Source of the DNA: JAAYZM01 sp964510785
GTDB lineage: Bacteria > Actinomycetota > Actinomycetes > Actinomycetales > Cellulomonadaceae
Length of the DNA: 22,743 nt
NCBI GenBank assembly: GCA_964510785.1
Contig: CAZECM010000053.1
Coordinates: forward strand, 1-22,743
Direction of reading: 5' to 3'
A program made the translations under genes and the position numbers. Below the pieces are notes generated by a model, which was not told the DNA's origin, did no database searches, and worked only from the letters and a program-made list of their open reading frames with translations. Shown here piece after piece: positions 1-6,789 of this stretch (its first letter is position 1; every line of letters begins with the position of its first letter).

Positions 1-592
1 ACTCGCCGCCGAACACGAAGTACGACATGTACGAGCCGATGATCGGGATCGCCTTGACCACGCCGTCCGTGATGCGCAGCCCGTTGCCGGAGAGCACGTC
101 GTCGGGGAGCGAGTAGCCCGTGAAGCCGGCCGCGAGGCCGAGGATCATGAGGATGAAGCCCACGAGCCAGTTGATCTCGCGCGGCTTGCGGAACGCGCCC
201 GTGAAGAAGATGCGCATCATGTGCGTCACGATCGCTGCCATGAACAGCAGCGCCGCCCAGTGGTGGATCTGCCGCATGAGCAGACCCCCGCGCACCTCGA
301 AGGAGAGTCGCAGCGTCGAGGCGAAGGCCTCCGACATCTCGACGCCCTGCATCGGCGCCCAGGGGCCGTGGTAGTGCACCTCCGTCATGGACGGCACGAA
401 GAACATCGTGAGGAAGATGCCCGAGCCGAGCAGCACGACGAAGGAGAACAGGGCGATCTCGCCGAGCAGGAACGACCAGTGGTCGGGGAAGATCTTGCGC
501 GCGAAGTTCTTGACGAAGACGCCGATGCTCGTGCGCTGGTCGAGGTAGTCGGCCGTCCCGGCGGCGGCTCGTTCGAGCGGGGTGGTCGTCAC
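1..592 (-). CDS. qcrB: Cytochrome bc1 complex cytochrome b subunit QcrB, N-terminal part (cut by window edge)
   Basis: This membrane subunit carries the two b hemes of the menaquinol:cytochrome c reductase in the actinobacterial bc1-aa3 supercomplex. About 197 residues are visible; the C-terminal part lies outside the window. The N-terminal soluble segment is followed by a first membrane helix at about 43-66 and a second at about 111-130 that carries the His pair H110/H124 (14 apart), fitting one heme b ligand set. A hydrophilic linker with PDDVLSGNGLR follows near 163-173, as in actinobacterial QcrB. The start is a GTG at 592-590 that overlaps the qcrA stop in a GTGA arrangement, so translation is coupled. 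Last gene of the ctaE-qcrCAB cluster. Identification is firm. Confidence 0.95.
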   Translation of the reverse strand, partial: MTTTPLERAAAGTADYLDQRTSIGVFVKNFARKIFPDHWSFLLGEIALFSFVVLLGSGIFLTMFFVPSMTEVHYHGPWAPMQGVEMSEAFASTLRLSFEVRGGLLMRQIHHWAALLFMAAIVTHMMRIFFTGAFRKPREINWLVGFILMILGLAAGFTGYSLPDDVLSGNGLRITDGVVKAIPIIGSYMSYFVFGGE

Positions 593-1614
593 TTCACGCG
601 CTCCCAGAAGCTCGGTCCGATGGGCTCGGAGAAGTCGTCGGTGGCAATGAGGTAGCCGTCGTCGTCCACCGAGATGGGCAGCTGCGGCAGAGGGCGCTTG
701 GCGGGACCGAAGACCACCTTGGCGCCGTCCGAGACATCGAACGTCGACTGGTGGCACGGGCACAGCAGGTGGTGCGTCTGCTGCTCGTAGAGCGCCACGG
801 GACAGCCGACGTGGGTGCAGATCTTCGAGAAGGCGACGATCCCGTGGAACGTGCCTTCGGTGTGCTTCAGGTCGCGCTCGTCGAGGCGCACGATGAGGAC
901 GACGGCCTTGGCCTTCTCGTCCATGAAGTTCTGGTCCTCGCCGAGCTCGTCGTGCGTGAGCCCGTCGGGGATGACGTGGACGACGGAACCGATCGTGACG
1001 TCGGCCGCGCGGATCGGGCGCCCCGTCGGATCGGTCATGAGTCGCGTGCCGCGCTGCCACATCGTGTGCCGGAACTTGCTGACCTTCCAGTCGGCGCCGA
1101 CGTTGCCGATGAGGGGGAGGGCGATGGGGAGCGGTATGAGGGCGAGCGCGGTGATCAGCCCGCCCTTGAGTGCGCTGCGTCGCGCGATGCCCGAGTCCTC
1201 GGCACCCGCCTTGAGCTCAGCGACCGCTCCGGCACGGTTCTCCTCGGAGCTGCGCTGGGGGTGGCGCTCCTCGCTCTGCTCGCGGTCGCTCATGATCGAC
1301 TTCGCCCAGTGCACCGCGGCGAAGCCGATCCCGGCGAACGCGAAGGCGAGACCGAGCCCGAGGAACATGTTGGACTGTTGGATGCTCGCGACGGACTCGC
1401 CGGGGGGGAAGGCGAAGAAGGCGACGACGACGACGATCGAGCCGACGACGGAGAGCCCGAAGAGGCCGGCGACGATGCGCTCGGACCGCTTCGAGGCCTT
1501 GGGGTCGCCGTCGCCCAACCGCGGCTGGTGCGGCGGGTGCCCGGGGTCCGTGAGCCCCTCGGGCGCGTGGGTCACCACGAGCTCGTTGTGGGTGCCGTGT
1601 TCGTTCGTGCTCAC
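589..1614 (-). CDS. qcrA: Cytochrome bc1 complex Rieske iron-sulfur subunit QcrA
   Basis: This subunit passes electrons from menaquinol to the cytochrome c subunit. The protein has 341 residues. A soluble N-terminus is followed by hydrophobic segments at about 46-70, 83-104 and 150-173; the three-helix anchor is typical of actinobacterial Rieske proteins. The 2Fe-2S binding motifs are CTHVGC (C256, H258, C261) and CPCH (C275, C277, H278), with the GP and PLP residues of the cluster-binding fold just after. The frame stays open 104 codons further upstream but that stretch lies inside qcrC. The GTG at 1614 overlaps the qcrC stop (GTGA), fits the family N-terminus and was chosen. Confidence 0.96.
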   Translation of the reverse strand: MSTNEHGTHNELVVTHAPEGLTDPGHPPHQPRLGDGDPKASKRSERIVAGLFGLSVVGSIVVVVAFFAFPPGESVASIQQSNMFLGLGLAFAFAGIGFAAVHWAKSIMSDREQSEERHPQRSSEENRAGAVAELKAGAEDSGIARRSALKGGLITALALIPLPIALPLIGNVGADWKVSKFRHTMWQRGTRLMTDPTGRPIRAADVTIGSVVHVIPDGLTHDELGEDQNFMDEKAKAVVLIVRLDERDLKHTEGTFHGIVAFSKICTHVGCPVALYEQQTHHLLCPCHQSTFDVSDGAKVVFGPAKRPLPQLPISVDDDGYLIATDDFSEPIGPSFWERVK

Positions 1615-2396
1615 GAGGACTTCGCTCCGATCCAGACTGCGCAGGCGATCAGCAGACCCATGCCGACGACGAAGACCCACAGGCCCTCGCTCACCGGGCC
1701 GAGAGAGCCCAGGTCGAGGCCGCCGGGCGCCCCCTCCTTCTGCGCGTCGATGAACGCGATGATGTCGCGCTTCTCCTCCGGGGTCAGGGTCATGTCGTTG
1801 AAGACCGGCATCGACTGCGGGCCGGTGATCATCGCCGTGTAGATGGCGAGGGGTTCGGTCGCGAGGACGCTCGGGGCGAACTTGCCCTGCGACAGCGCGC
1901 CGCCGGCACCGCTCGCGGCGTGGCACATCGCGCAGTTCGTGCGGAACAGGGCCATGCCGGAGGCGGAGTTGCCGAGCGCAGGGTCGACCTCTTCCGCCGT
2001 GGGGATCGCCGGTCCGGCCCCGAGCGAGGCGACGTACGCCGCGAGCTGCAGGGTGGCCTCCTCACCGAACTGCGGGGGCTTCGCCTCGGCCTGCGGGGCA
2101 TCGGCCTGCATGGGCATGCGTCCCGTGCTGACCTGGAAGTACACCGACGCGGCGCCGACACCGACCAGGGAGGGCGCCGCCTGGCGTCCCTCCGCGTTGA
2201 GCCCGTGGCACGACGCGCAGTTGGCCGCGAACAGCTTCTTGCCGATCTCGACGTCGGTCTCGGACTGCGCGACGACCGTCGCGTCAGCGCTGGTCGACGC
2301 GAAGGCCGCGTAGAGGCCCCCGGTCACGAGCAGCGCGAGCACGAGCAGTACCACCGGCGCCTGCCGGTGGTGCCTGCGGGCTGCGATGGCCTTCAC
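1611..2396 (-). CDS. qcrC: Cytochrome bc1 complex diheme cytochrome c subunit QcrC
   Basis: Diheme c-type cytochrome that in Actinomycetota replaces both cytochrome c1 and soluble cytochrome c, passing electrons directly to the aa3 oxidase. The protein has 261 residues with an N-terminal signal-anchor at about 13-33, first heme site CASCH (C60, C63, H64), second heme site CAMCH (C155, C158, H159), and a C-terminal membrane helix at about 239-256. M94 or M96 and M196 are plausible axial ligands because they sit in GRMPM and SMPVF contexts. The start is GTG at 2396, with GAGG about 8 nt upstream. The stop overlaps the qcrA start. Length and two-heme layout are those of the family. Confidence 0.96.
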   Translation of the reverse strand: MKAIAARRHHRQAPVVLLVLALLVTGGLYAAFASTSADATVVAQSETDVEIGKKLFAANCASCHGLNAEGRQAAPSLVGVGAASVYFQVSTGRMPMQADAPQAEAKPPQFGEEATLQLAAYVASLGAGPAIPTAEEVDPALGNSASGMALFRTNCAMCHAASGAGGALSQGKFAPSVLATEPLAIYTAMITGPQSMPVFNDMTLTPEEKRDIIAFIDAQKEGAPGGLDLGSLGPVSEGLWVFVVGMGLLIACAVWIGAKSS

Positions 2397-2436
2397 AGAT
2401 CGAACCTCGTCTCGAAGTCAGGGGTGGTGACAGGTG

Positions 2437-3084
2437 TCATTTGAGCAGGTAGATGACGACGAAGAGGGCGATCCACACGACGTCGACGAAGTGCCAGTAG
2501 TACGACGTGACGATCGCCGTCGTCGCCTCGTGGTGGCCGTAGCGCTTGGCCGAGAACGTCCGGCCGAGCAGGAGGAGGAAGGCGATGAGGCCGCCGACGA
2601 CGTGCAGGCCGTGGAACCCGGTGGTCAGGAAGAAGACCGAACCGTACGGGCTCGAGGAGATCGTCAACCCCTGGCTCACGAGCTCGGCGTACTCGAAGAT
2701 CTGCCCCGCGACGAAGACGGCGCCCATGATGTAGGTGAGCGTCATCCACTCGATCGAGCCCCAGCGTGAGACCTGGAGGATCGAGCCGGTGCGGGAGGGC
2801 TGGAACCGCTCGGCGGCCCAGACCCCGAACTGGCACGCGAACGAGGAGAGCACGAGGATCGTCGTGTTCGCGGCCGCGAACGTCACGTTGAGCTTCTCGG
2901 TCTGTGCGGCCCACTCTCCGGGCACGGACGCCCGGAGTGTGAAATACATCGCGAACAGGCCGGCGAAGAACATGAGTTCGCTGGCCAGCCACACGATGGT
3001 GCCGACGGATACGGGGTTCGGTCGGTTCACGGAAACGTGGGCCCGAGGCGCTGGAGCAGTCATCGATGCAGACACGCTCGTCAT
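2437..3084 (-). CDS. ctaE: aa3-type cytochrome c oxidase subunit III CtaE
   Basis: Subunit III of the terminal oxidase, a membrane protein that partners the bc1 complex encoded just downstream. With the start at 3084 it has 215 residues and five hydrophobic helices, the short actinobacterial form. Family hallmarks are visible: VNRPNPVSVGTIVWLASEL near the first helix, TGFHGLHVVGGL in the fourth and SYYWHFVDVVW in the last. Start choice is uncertain: ATG at 3084 gives the family-like MTSVSAS N-terminus, ATG at 3063 is also possible, and neither has a good ribosome site. A CATAAT box lies across 3084; if it is the -10, the 3063 start is favoured. First gene of the qcr cluster, with 40 nt to qcrC. 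Confidence 0.94.
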   Translation of the reverse strand: MTSVSASMTAPAPRAHVSVNRPNPVSVGTIVWLASELMFFAGLFAMYFTLRASVPGEWAAQTEKLNVTFAAANTTILVLSSFACQFGVWAAERFQPSRTGSILQVSRWGSIEWMTLTYIMGAVFVAGQIFEYAELVSQGLTISSSPYGSVFFLTTGFHGLHVVGGLIAFLLLLGRTFSAKRYGHHEATTAIVTSYYWHFVDVVWIALFVVIYLLK

Positions 3085-3218
3085 TATGGCGGACTTTGGA
3101 CCCGGGTGGGGACGCATCGCCGGGCGCGCCGCACGACGGAGGGGCGGACCACCGTGCGGACGTGCCAAGATTCCCTTGGACGCACGACGCCAGCACAAGC
3201 AAGAGGACGGGTTCTTCG

Positions 3219-3647
3219 ATGGTGGACCACCGGGGTTCTGACGTGACGCACCGCACAGGCGCGCCGCGGGTTCTGCTCTACAGCGACGACACGGACACGC
3301 GCGAGCGCGTGCGCCTCGCCGTGGGCGCGAGGCTCGCCAAGGGCGAGCCGAAGATCGACTGGGTCGAGACGGCGACGCACGATGCCGTCATCGCGAACGC
3401 CGACGCCGGGAGCTTCGACCTCCTCGTGCTCGACGGCGAGGCCGCGCCGTCCGGCGGGATGGGCCTGTGCCGCCAGCTCAAGAACGAGATCTACAGCTGC
3501 CCGCCCGTCCTCGTCCTCACGGGGCGGCCGCAAGACGCCTGGCTCGCCTCGTGGTCGCTCGCCGATGCGGTCGTGCCGCACCCGCTCGACCCCGTCGAGG
3601 TGCAGCGCGCGGTCGCCGGTCTCCTCACCGGCACGGTCCCCGCGTGA
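3219..3647 (+). CDS. Atypical response-regulator receiver-domain protein
   Basis: The 142-residue protein is essentially a single receiver-like fold without an output domain. The acidic pair D23-D24 ends beta-1 (VLLYSDD), the phosphoacceptor-position Asp is D72 in LLVLDGE, and T101 follows VLVL as in beta-4. The invariant Lys of receivers is replaced: VVPHPLDP has H121 where Lys is expected before the cis-Pro. Phosphotransfer may therefore be altered, or the protein may signal without phosphorylation. The start ATG at 3219 has AAGAGGA about 11 nt upstream; a GTG at 3243 is an alternative. It is divergent from ctaE, and its stop overlaps the trpD start (GTGA), so the two are translationally coupled. 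Biological role unknown. Confidence 0.85.
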   Translation: MVDHRGSDVTHRTGAPRVLLYSDDTDTRERVRLAVGARLAKGEPKIDWVETATHDAVIANADAGSFDLLVLDGEAAPSGGMGLCRQLKNEIYSCPPVLVLTGRPQDAWLASWSLADAVVPHPLDPVEVQRAVAGLLTGTVPA

Positions 3648-4687
3648 CCTTGGCGACCTGGCCGGACCTGCTGGCCCAGCTCCTCGCGGGCCGGGACCTC
3701 GACCACGGCCAGGCCGCCTGGGCGATGGACGAGATCATGCAGGGCCAGGCGTCTCCGGCACGCCTCGCGGGCTTCCTCGTGGCCTTGCGTGCGAAGGGCG
3801 AGACCGTGGGGGAGATGACCGCCCTCGCGGACACGATGCTCCAGCACGCGGTGCCCATCGAGGTGCCGGGCCGCAACGTCGACATCGTGGGTTCCGGGGG
3901 TGACCGCGCGCACACGGTGAACATCTCGACCATGGCATCGCTCGTCATCGCCGGGGCCGGGATCCGCGTGGTCAAGCACGGCAACCGCGCCGCCTCGTCC
4001 TCGTCGGGGTCTGCTGACGTCCTCGAGGCCCTCGGCATCCGGCTCGACCAAGAGGTCTCCCGCGTCGCTGCGCTCGCGCACGAGGTCGGCATCACGTTCT
4101 GCTTCGCGCAGGTCTTCCACCCGTCCTTCCGGCACGCGGGGGTGGCCCGCAAGGAGCTCGGGGTCGCGACGGCCTTCAACTTCCTCGGCCCGCTCACCAA
4201 CCCGGCCCGGCCCGCGGCGACTGCCGTCGGGGTCGCGGACGTGCGCATGGCGCCGCTCGTGGCGGGTGTCTTCGCCCAGCGCGGCACCGACGCGCTCGTG
4301 TTCCGTGGCGAGGACGGCCTCGACGAGCTCGCGACGACGGCACCCTCGCGGGTGTGGGAGGTGCGCGACGGTCAGGTGACCGAGTCGGTGCTCGACGCCG
4401 TGACCGACCTCGACCTGCCCCCGCGGACGCTCGACGAGCTCCGTGGGCAGGACGCCACGTACAACGCAGGCGTGGCGAGACGTCTCCTGGCCGGTGAGCC
4501 CGGCGCGGTGCGGGACGTCGTGCTGCTCAACGCCGCAGCCGCGATCGTCGCGCACGGCACGCTCGACGGCACGGCGTCGGGATCGCTCGTGGACCGGCTC
4601 GCGGCCGGGATGGGGCACGCGGCGCGCGCCGTGGACTCGGGCGCCGCAGCGGGTGTGCTCGAGGCCTGGGCCGCGGCGTCCGCATAG
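3644..4687 (+). CDS. trpD: Anthranilate phosphoribosyltransferase TrpD
   Basis: Transfers the phosphoribosyl group of PRPP to anthranilate, the second step of tryptophan synthesis from chorismate, in the cytosol. The protein has 347 residues, the usual family length. PRPP-binding GSGGD is at 83-87, NIST at 93-96, the anthranilate/PRPP loop KHGNRAASSSSGSADVLEAL at 111-130, LGPLTNPA at 181-188, and the DGLDE metal/PRPP motif at 224-228. The frame is open upstream to 3467, but GTG 3644 overlaps the receiver gene's stop and gives the family N-terminus. It is separate from other trp genes here, as is usual in Actinomycetota. Its 3' end is 10 bases from the convergent 4698-4979 gene, leaving no room for a conventional terminator. 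Confidence 0.95.
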   Translation: MTLATWPDLLAQLLAGRDLDHGQAAWAMDEIMQGQASPARLAGFLVALRAKGETVGEMTALADTMLQHAVPIEVPGRNVDIVGSGGDRAHTVNISTMASLVIAGAGIRVVKHGNRAASSSSGSADVLEALGIRLDQEVSRVAALAHEVGITFCFAQVFHPSFRHAGVARKELGVATAFNFLGPLTNPARPAATAVGVADVRMAPLVAGVFAQRGTDALVFRGEDGLDELATTAPSRVWEVRDGQVTESVLDAVTDLDLPPRTLDELRGQDATYNAGVARRLLAGEPGAVRDVVLLNAAAAIVAHGTLDGTASGSLVDRLAAGMGHAARAVDSGAAAGVLEAWAAASA

Positions 4688-4697
4688 CGCGGTCTCT

Positions 4698-4979
4698 TCA
4701 GTCGTCGAGGCCGAGGTCGAAGGCCTGCTCGAGGTCCGTCGTGGAGTAGGCGCGGAACGCGATGTACGTCTGGGTGCGCACGACGCCCTCGACCTTGCTC
4801 ACCTTGTCCGCGATGACGTCGGCGAGCCGGTCGTGCTCCCGCACCCGCACGAGCGCGACGAGGTCGATGTCGCCGGTGACCGAGTAGACCTCGCTCACGC
4901 CCGGGATCTCGGCGACGGTGGCGGCGACCTCGGGGATCCGGTCGGCAACGGTGTCGATCAGGACGATCGCCGTGAGCAT
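4698..4979 (-). CDS. Stand-alone Lrp/AsnC ligand-binding (RAM) domain protein
   Basis: A 93-residue protein consisting only of the alpha/beta effector-binding domain of Lrp/AsnC regulators (ferredoxin-like fold). Its start, MLTAIVLIDT, and the core GVSEVYSVTGDIDLVALVRV (GD at 36-37) are typical. There is no helix-turn-helix, so it cannot act as a classical Lrp regulator alone. It may bind small ligands such as amino acids and assemble with other Lrp proteins, or be an independent sensor. The start ATG has GAGGAG about 7 nt upstream, which also rules out the much longer open frame reaching 5444. It follows the DnaQ/UvrC fusion gene by 37 nt on the same strand. Ligand is unknown. Confidence 0.88.
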   Translation of the reverse strand: MLTAIVLIDTVADRIPEVAATVAEIPGVSEVYSVTGDIDLVALVRVREHDRLADVIADKVSKVEGVVRTQTYIAFRAYSTTDLEQAFDLGLDD

Positions 4980-5016
4980 GGTGCTTCTCCTCGCCTCGGT
5001 GCAGTGACGTGCCCCA

Positions 5017-6711
5017 TCATGCCGCGTCCGGACCCGGGACCGTGTGGTGCCGTACGAGCTCCGCGGTGCGGACGAGGTCGGTGTGGGCGGGTGCGCCGGC
5101 GACGGGGCACGCCCACGGCACGTCGCCCGTGAGCTCGACGAGGCGTACCCCTGGCGACTCGAGCCAGCCGAGCAGCAGGTCGGCCTCTTCGGCGAGCCCC
5201 GCCGGTGCGGGCGGCACGGGAGCAGGAACGTGCTCAGCGGCGGCCCGCAGGGACTCGATGACGGGCACCGGGTCGACACCGCGCCGTGCGACCCCGGTCG
5301 CGGCGAGCCGGGCGTGGCGCACGACGACGAGCTCCCAGCCGCCGTCCTCGTGCGGGCGGGCCGCGACGAGCTCGGGGTTCGCCGCGAGCGGCCCGAGCCG
5401 TTGCACCCGGCTCGCGCCGCGCAAGAACACCGCGAGGCGGTCACGCAGGGCCGCGGCGGCCTCGAAGTTCTGCGCTGCCGTCATCGCGGCGATCGCGCGG
5501 GCGTGGGCCGCGACCACCGGCTGCGGGTCCCCGAGCATCGCCGCGCGCACCCCGGGGGCATCCTCCGGCTCGAGGTGCATCGCGGCCCGGGTGCCGGGCA
5601 CCGCGGGCCGGAACGCGCTCAGGAGCGCGAGGGCCGCGTGCTGGGCCTGGGTCCGCGATCCGAAGGGGCCGAGATGCGTCGCGCCGTCGATCACCTCGCG
5701 CACGACGGAGAGTCGCGGGACGCCGGTCTCGACGAGCCGGACCCAGGACGTGCGCTGCGGGAACTTCGAGCGTCGGTTGTAGCGCGGGGTGTGCTGGGCG
5801 ATGAGCCGCAGCTCGCGGACCTGTGCCTCGAGCTCCGTCGCGCACACGACGGGCCGCACGTCGTGCGCGATACGCACCATCTCCTTGATCGCCTTGCGGG
5901 TCTCGGCCGCGGTGAAGTACGTGCGTACCCGGGAGCGCAGCGACTTCGAGGTGCCGACGTAGAGCACCTCGTCCCCCGGCCCGAGGAAGAGGTAGACCCC
6001 GGGCGCCTCGGGCAGGGCGTCAGCGAGCGACCGCTTGCGCCGCACGTCCATGGGGACGTTGTCGCCCGCCGTCGCGAGGTCCTCGAGGTGCGTCACGCCC
6101 GCTCCCGCGAGGCGCCCGAGCAGGGCGTGCAGGACGTCGACGGTGGCCCGCGCGTCGCTCAGGGCCCGATGGTCCGGCGTGACCTGGGCCCGGAACAGCC
6201 CCGCGAGGGTCGAGAGCTTGTGGTTGGGCACCTCGTCGCGGGTGACGACGGCGCGCGCGAGCCGGACCGTGTCGACCACCTGGTTGCCGGGCCAGGGGTG
6301 CCCCGTGGCGCGGGCCGCGGCGCGCAGGAACCCCATGTCGAACGCCGCGTTGTGCGCGACGAGCACGGCGCCCCGGATGAACTCGAGGAACGCCGGGAGC
6401 ACCTCGTCGATCCGTGGTGCGGGGATGACCATCGCGTTCGTGATGCCCGTGAGCACGGTGATCTGGGCGGGGACGGGCACCCCGGGGTTCACGAGGGTCT
6501 GGAACTCGCCGAGCGTCTCGCCGCCGCGCACCTTGACGGCGCCGATCTCCGTGATGGCGTCCCCACCGCCCGCGCGGCCGCCCGTGGTCTCGAGGTCGAC
6601 GACGACGAACGTCACCTCGCGCAGCGGCAGCCCGAGATCCTCGAGGGTCGGCTGCACGGCGACCGCCGTCGGCCACCCCGTCGCTGCACCACCCTCTGAA
6701 CCTGCCGTCAC
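5017..6711 (-). CDS. DEDD 3'-5' exonuclease fused to UvrC-like GIY-YIG nuclease
   Basis: A 564-residue two-nuclease fusion, probably acting in DNA repair. Residues about 33-200 form a DnaQ/epsilon-type exonuclease: D39 and E41 in DLETTGG, D125 in HNAAFD, and H181 with D186 in HRALSDARA, the DEDDh set. Residues about 235-320 form a UvrC N-terminal GIY-YIG domain: GVY (238-240), YVG (251-253), the SLRSR arginines, and E300 before LIAQHTPRYN. A UvrB-binding (UVR) motif lies at about 405-430 (QNFEAAAALRDRL). The UvrC RNase H endonuclease domain and HhH motifs are absent, so a Cho-like single-incision role is plausible. Mycobacterial Rv2191 has this architecture. The GTG start at 6711 appears leaderless. 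Confidence 0.9.
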   Translation of the reverse strand: MTAGSEGGAATGWPTAVAVQPTLEDLGLPLREVTFVVVDLETTGGRAGGGDAITEIGAVKVRGGETLGEFQTLVNPGVPVPAQITVLTGITNAMVIPAPRIDEVLPAFLEFIRGAVLVAHNAAFDMGFLRAAARATGHPWPGNQVVDTVRLARAVVTRDEVPNHKLSTLAGLFRAQVTPDHRALSDARATVDVLHALLGRLAGAGVTHLEDLATAGDNVPMDVRRKRSLADALPEAPGVYLFLGPGDEVLYVGTSKSLRSRVRTYFTAAETRKAIKEMVRIAHDVRPVVCATELEAQVRELRLIAQHTPRYNRRSKFPQRTSWVRLVETGVPRLSVVREVIDGATHLGPFGSRTQAQHAALALLSAFRPAVPGTRAAMHLEPEDAPGVRAAMLGDPQPVVAAHARAIAAMTAAQNFEAAAALRDRLAVFLRGASRVQRLGPLAANPELVAARPHEDGGWELVVVRHARLAATGVARRGVDPVPVIESLRAAAEHVPAPVPPAPAGLAEEADLLLGWLESPGVRLVELTGDVPWACPVAGAPAHTDLVRTAELVRHHTVPGPDAA

Positions 6712-6717
6712 GCACCG

Positions 6718-6723
6718 AGGCTA
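6718..6723 (-). promoter_or_regulatory. Candidate -10 element for leaderless dnaQ-uvrC fusion gene
   Basis: TAGCCT on the minus strand matches the actinobacterial TAnnnT -10 pattern. It ends 6 nt before the GTG at 6711, so transcription would begin at or next to the start codon. No ribosome-binding site is visible, consistent with a leaderless mRNA. This also implies the gene need not depend on read-through from fadD. Confidence 0.45.
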
Positions 6724-6765
6724 ACCGCCCCCTCCGACACCCGCCCCGGCCCACACTGAGAACGC

Positions 6766-6789
6766 GGGGACGGGCGGGGACGGGTGGGG
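6766..6789 (+). other. Putative G-quadruplex motif between fadD and the dnaQ-uvrC fusion gene
   Basis: Five runs of three or four guanines (6766-6769, 6772-6774, 6776-6779, 6782-6784, 6786-6789) are separated by loops of only one or two bases. This satisfies the classical intramolecular G-quadruplex pattern with a spare run. It begins immediately past the fadD stop and lies on the template strand of both flanking minus-strand genes, where it could slow polymerase. On the opposite strand the same segment is C-rich and can pair with GGGCGGG-type sequence from 6740-6746 to make a 7-bp stem with a long loop. Confidence 0.5.

Noticed and set aside
3165..3179. CCAAG-N5-CTTGG inverted repeat in the ctaE/receiver gap
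   Set aside because: Only 5-bp arms and no recognised regulator pattern; kept as unexplained rather than called an operator.
5044..6699. 551-residue plus-strand open frame over the DnaQ/UvrC fusion
   Set aside because: Composition is shadow-like and the opposite strand carries complete catalytic motifs.
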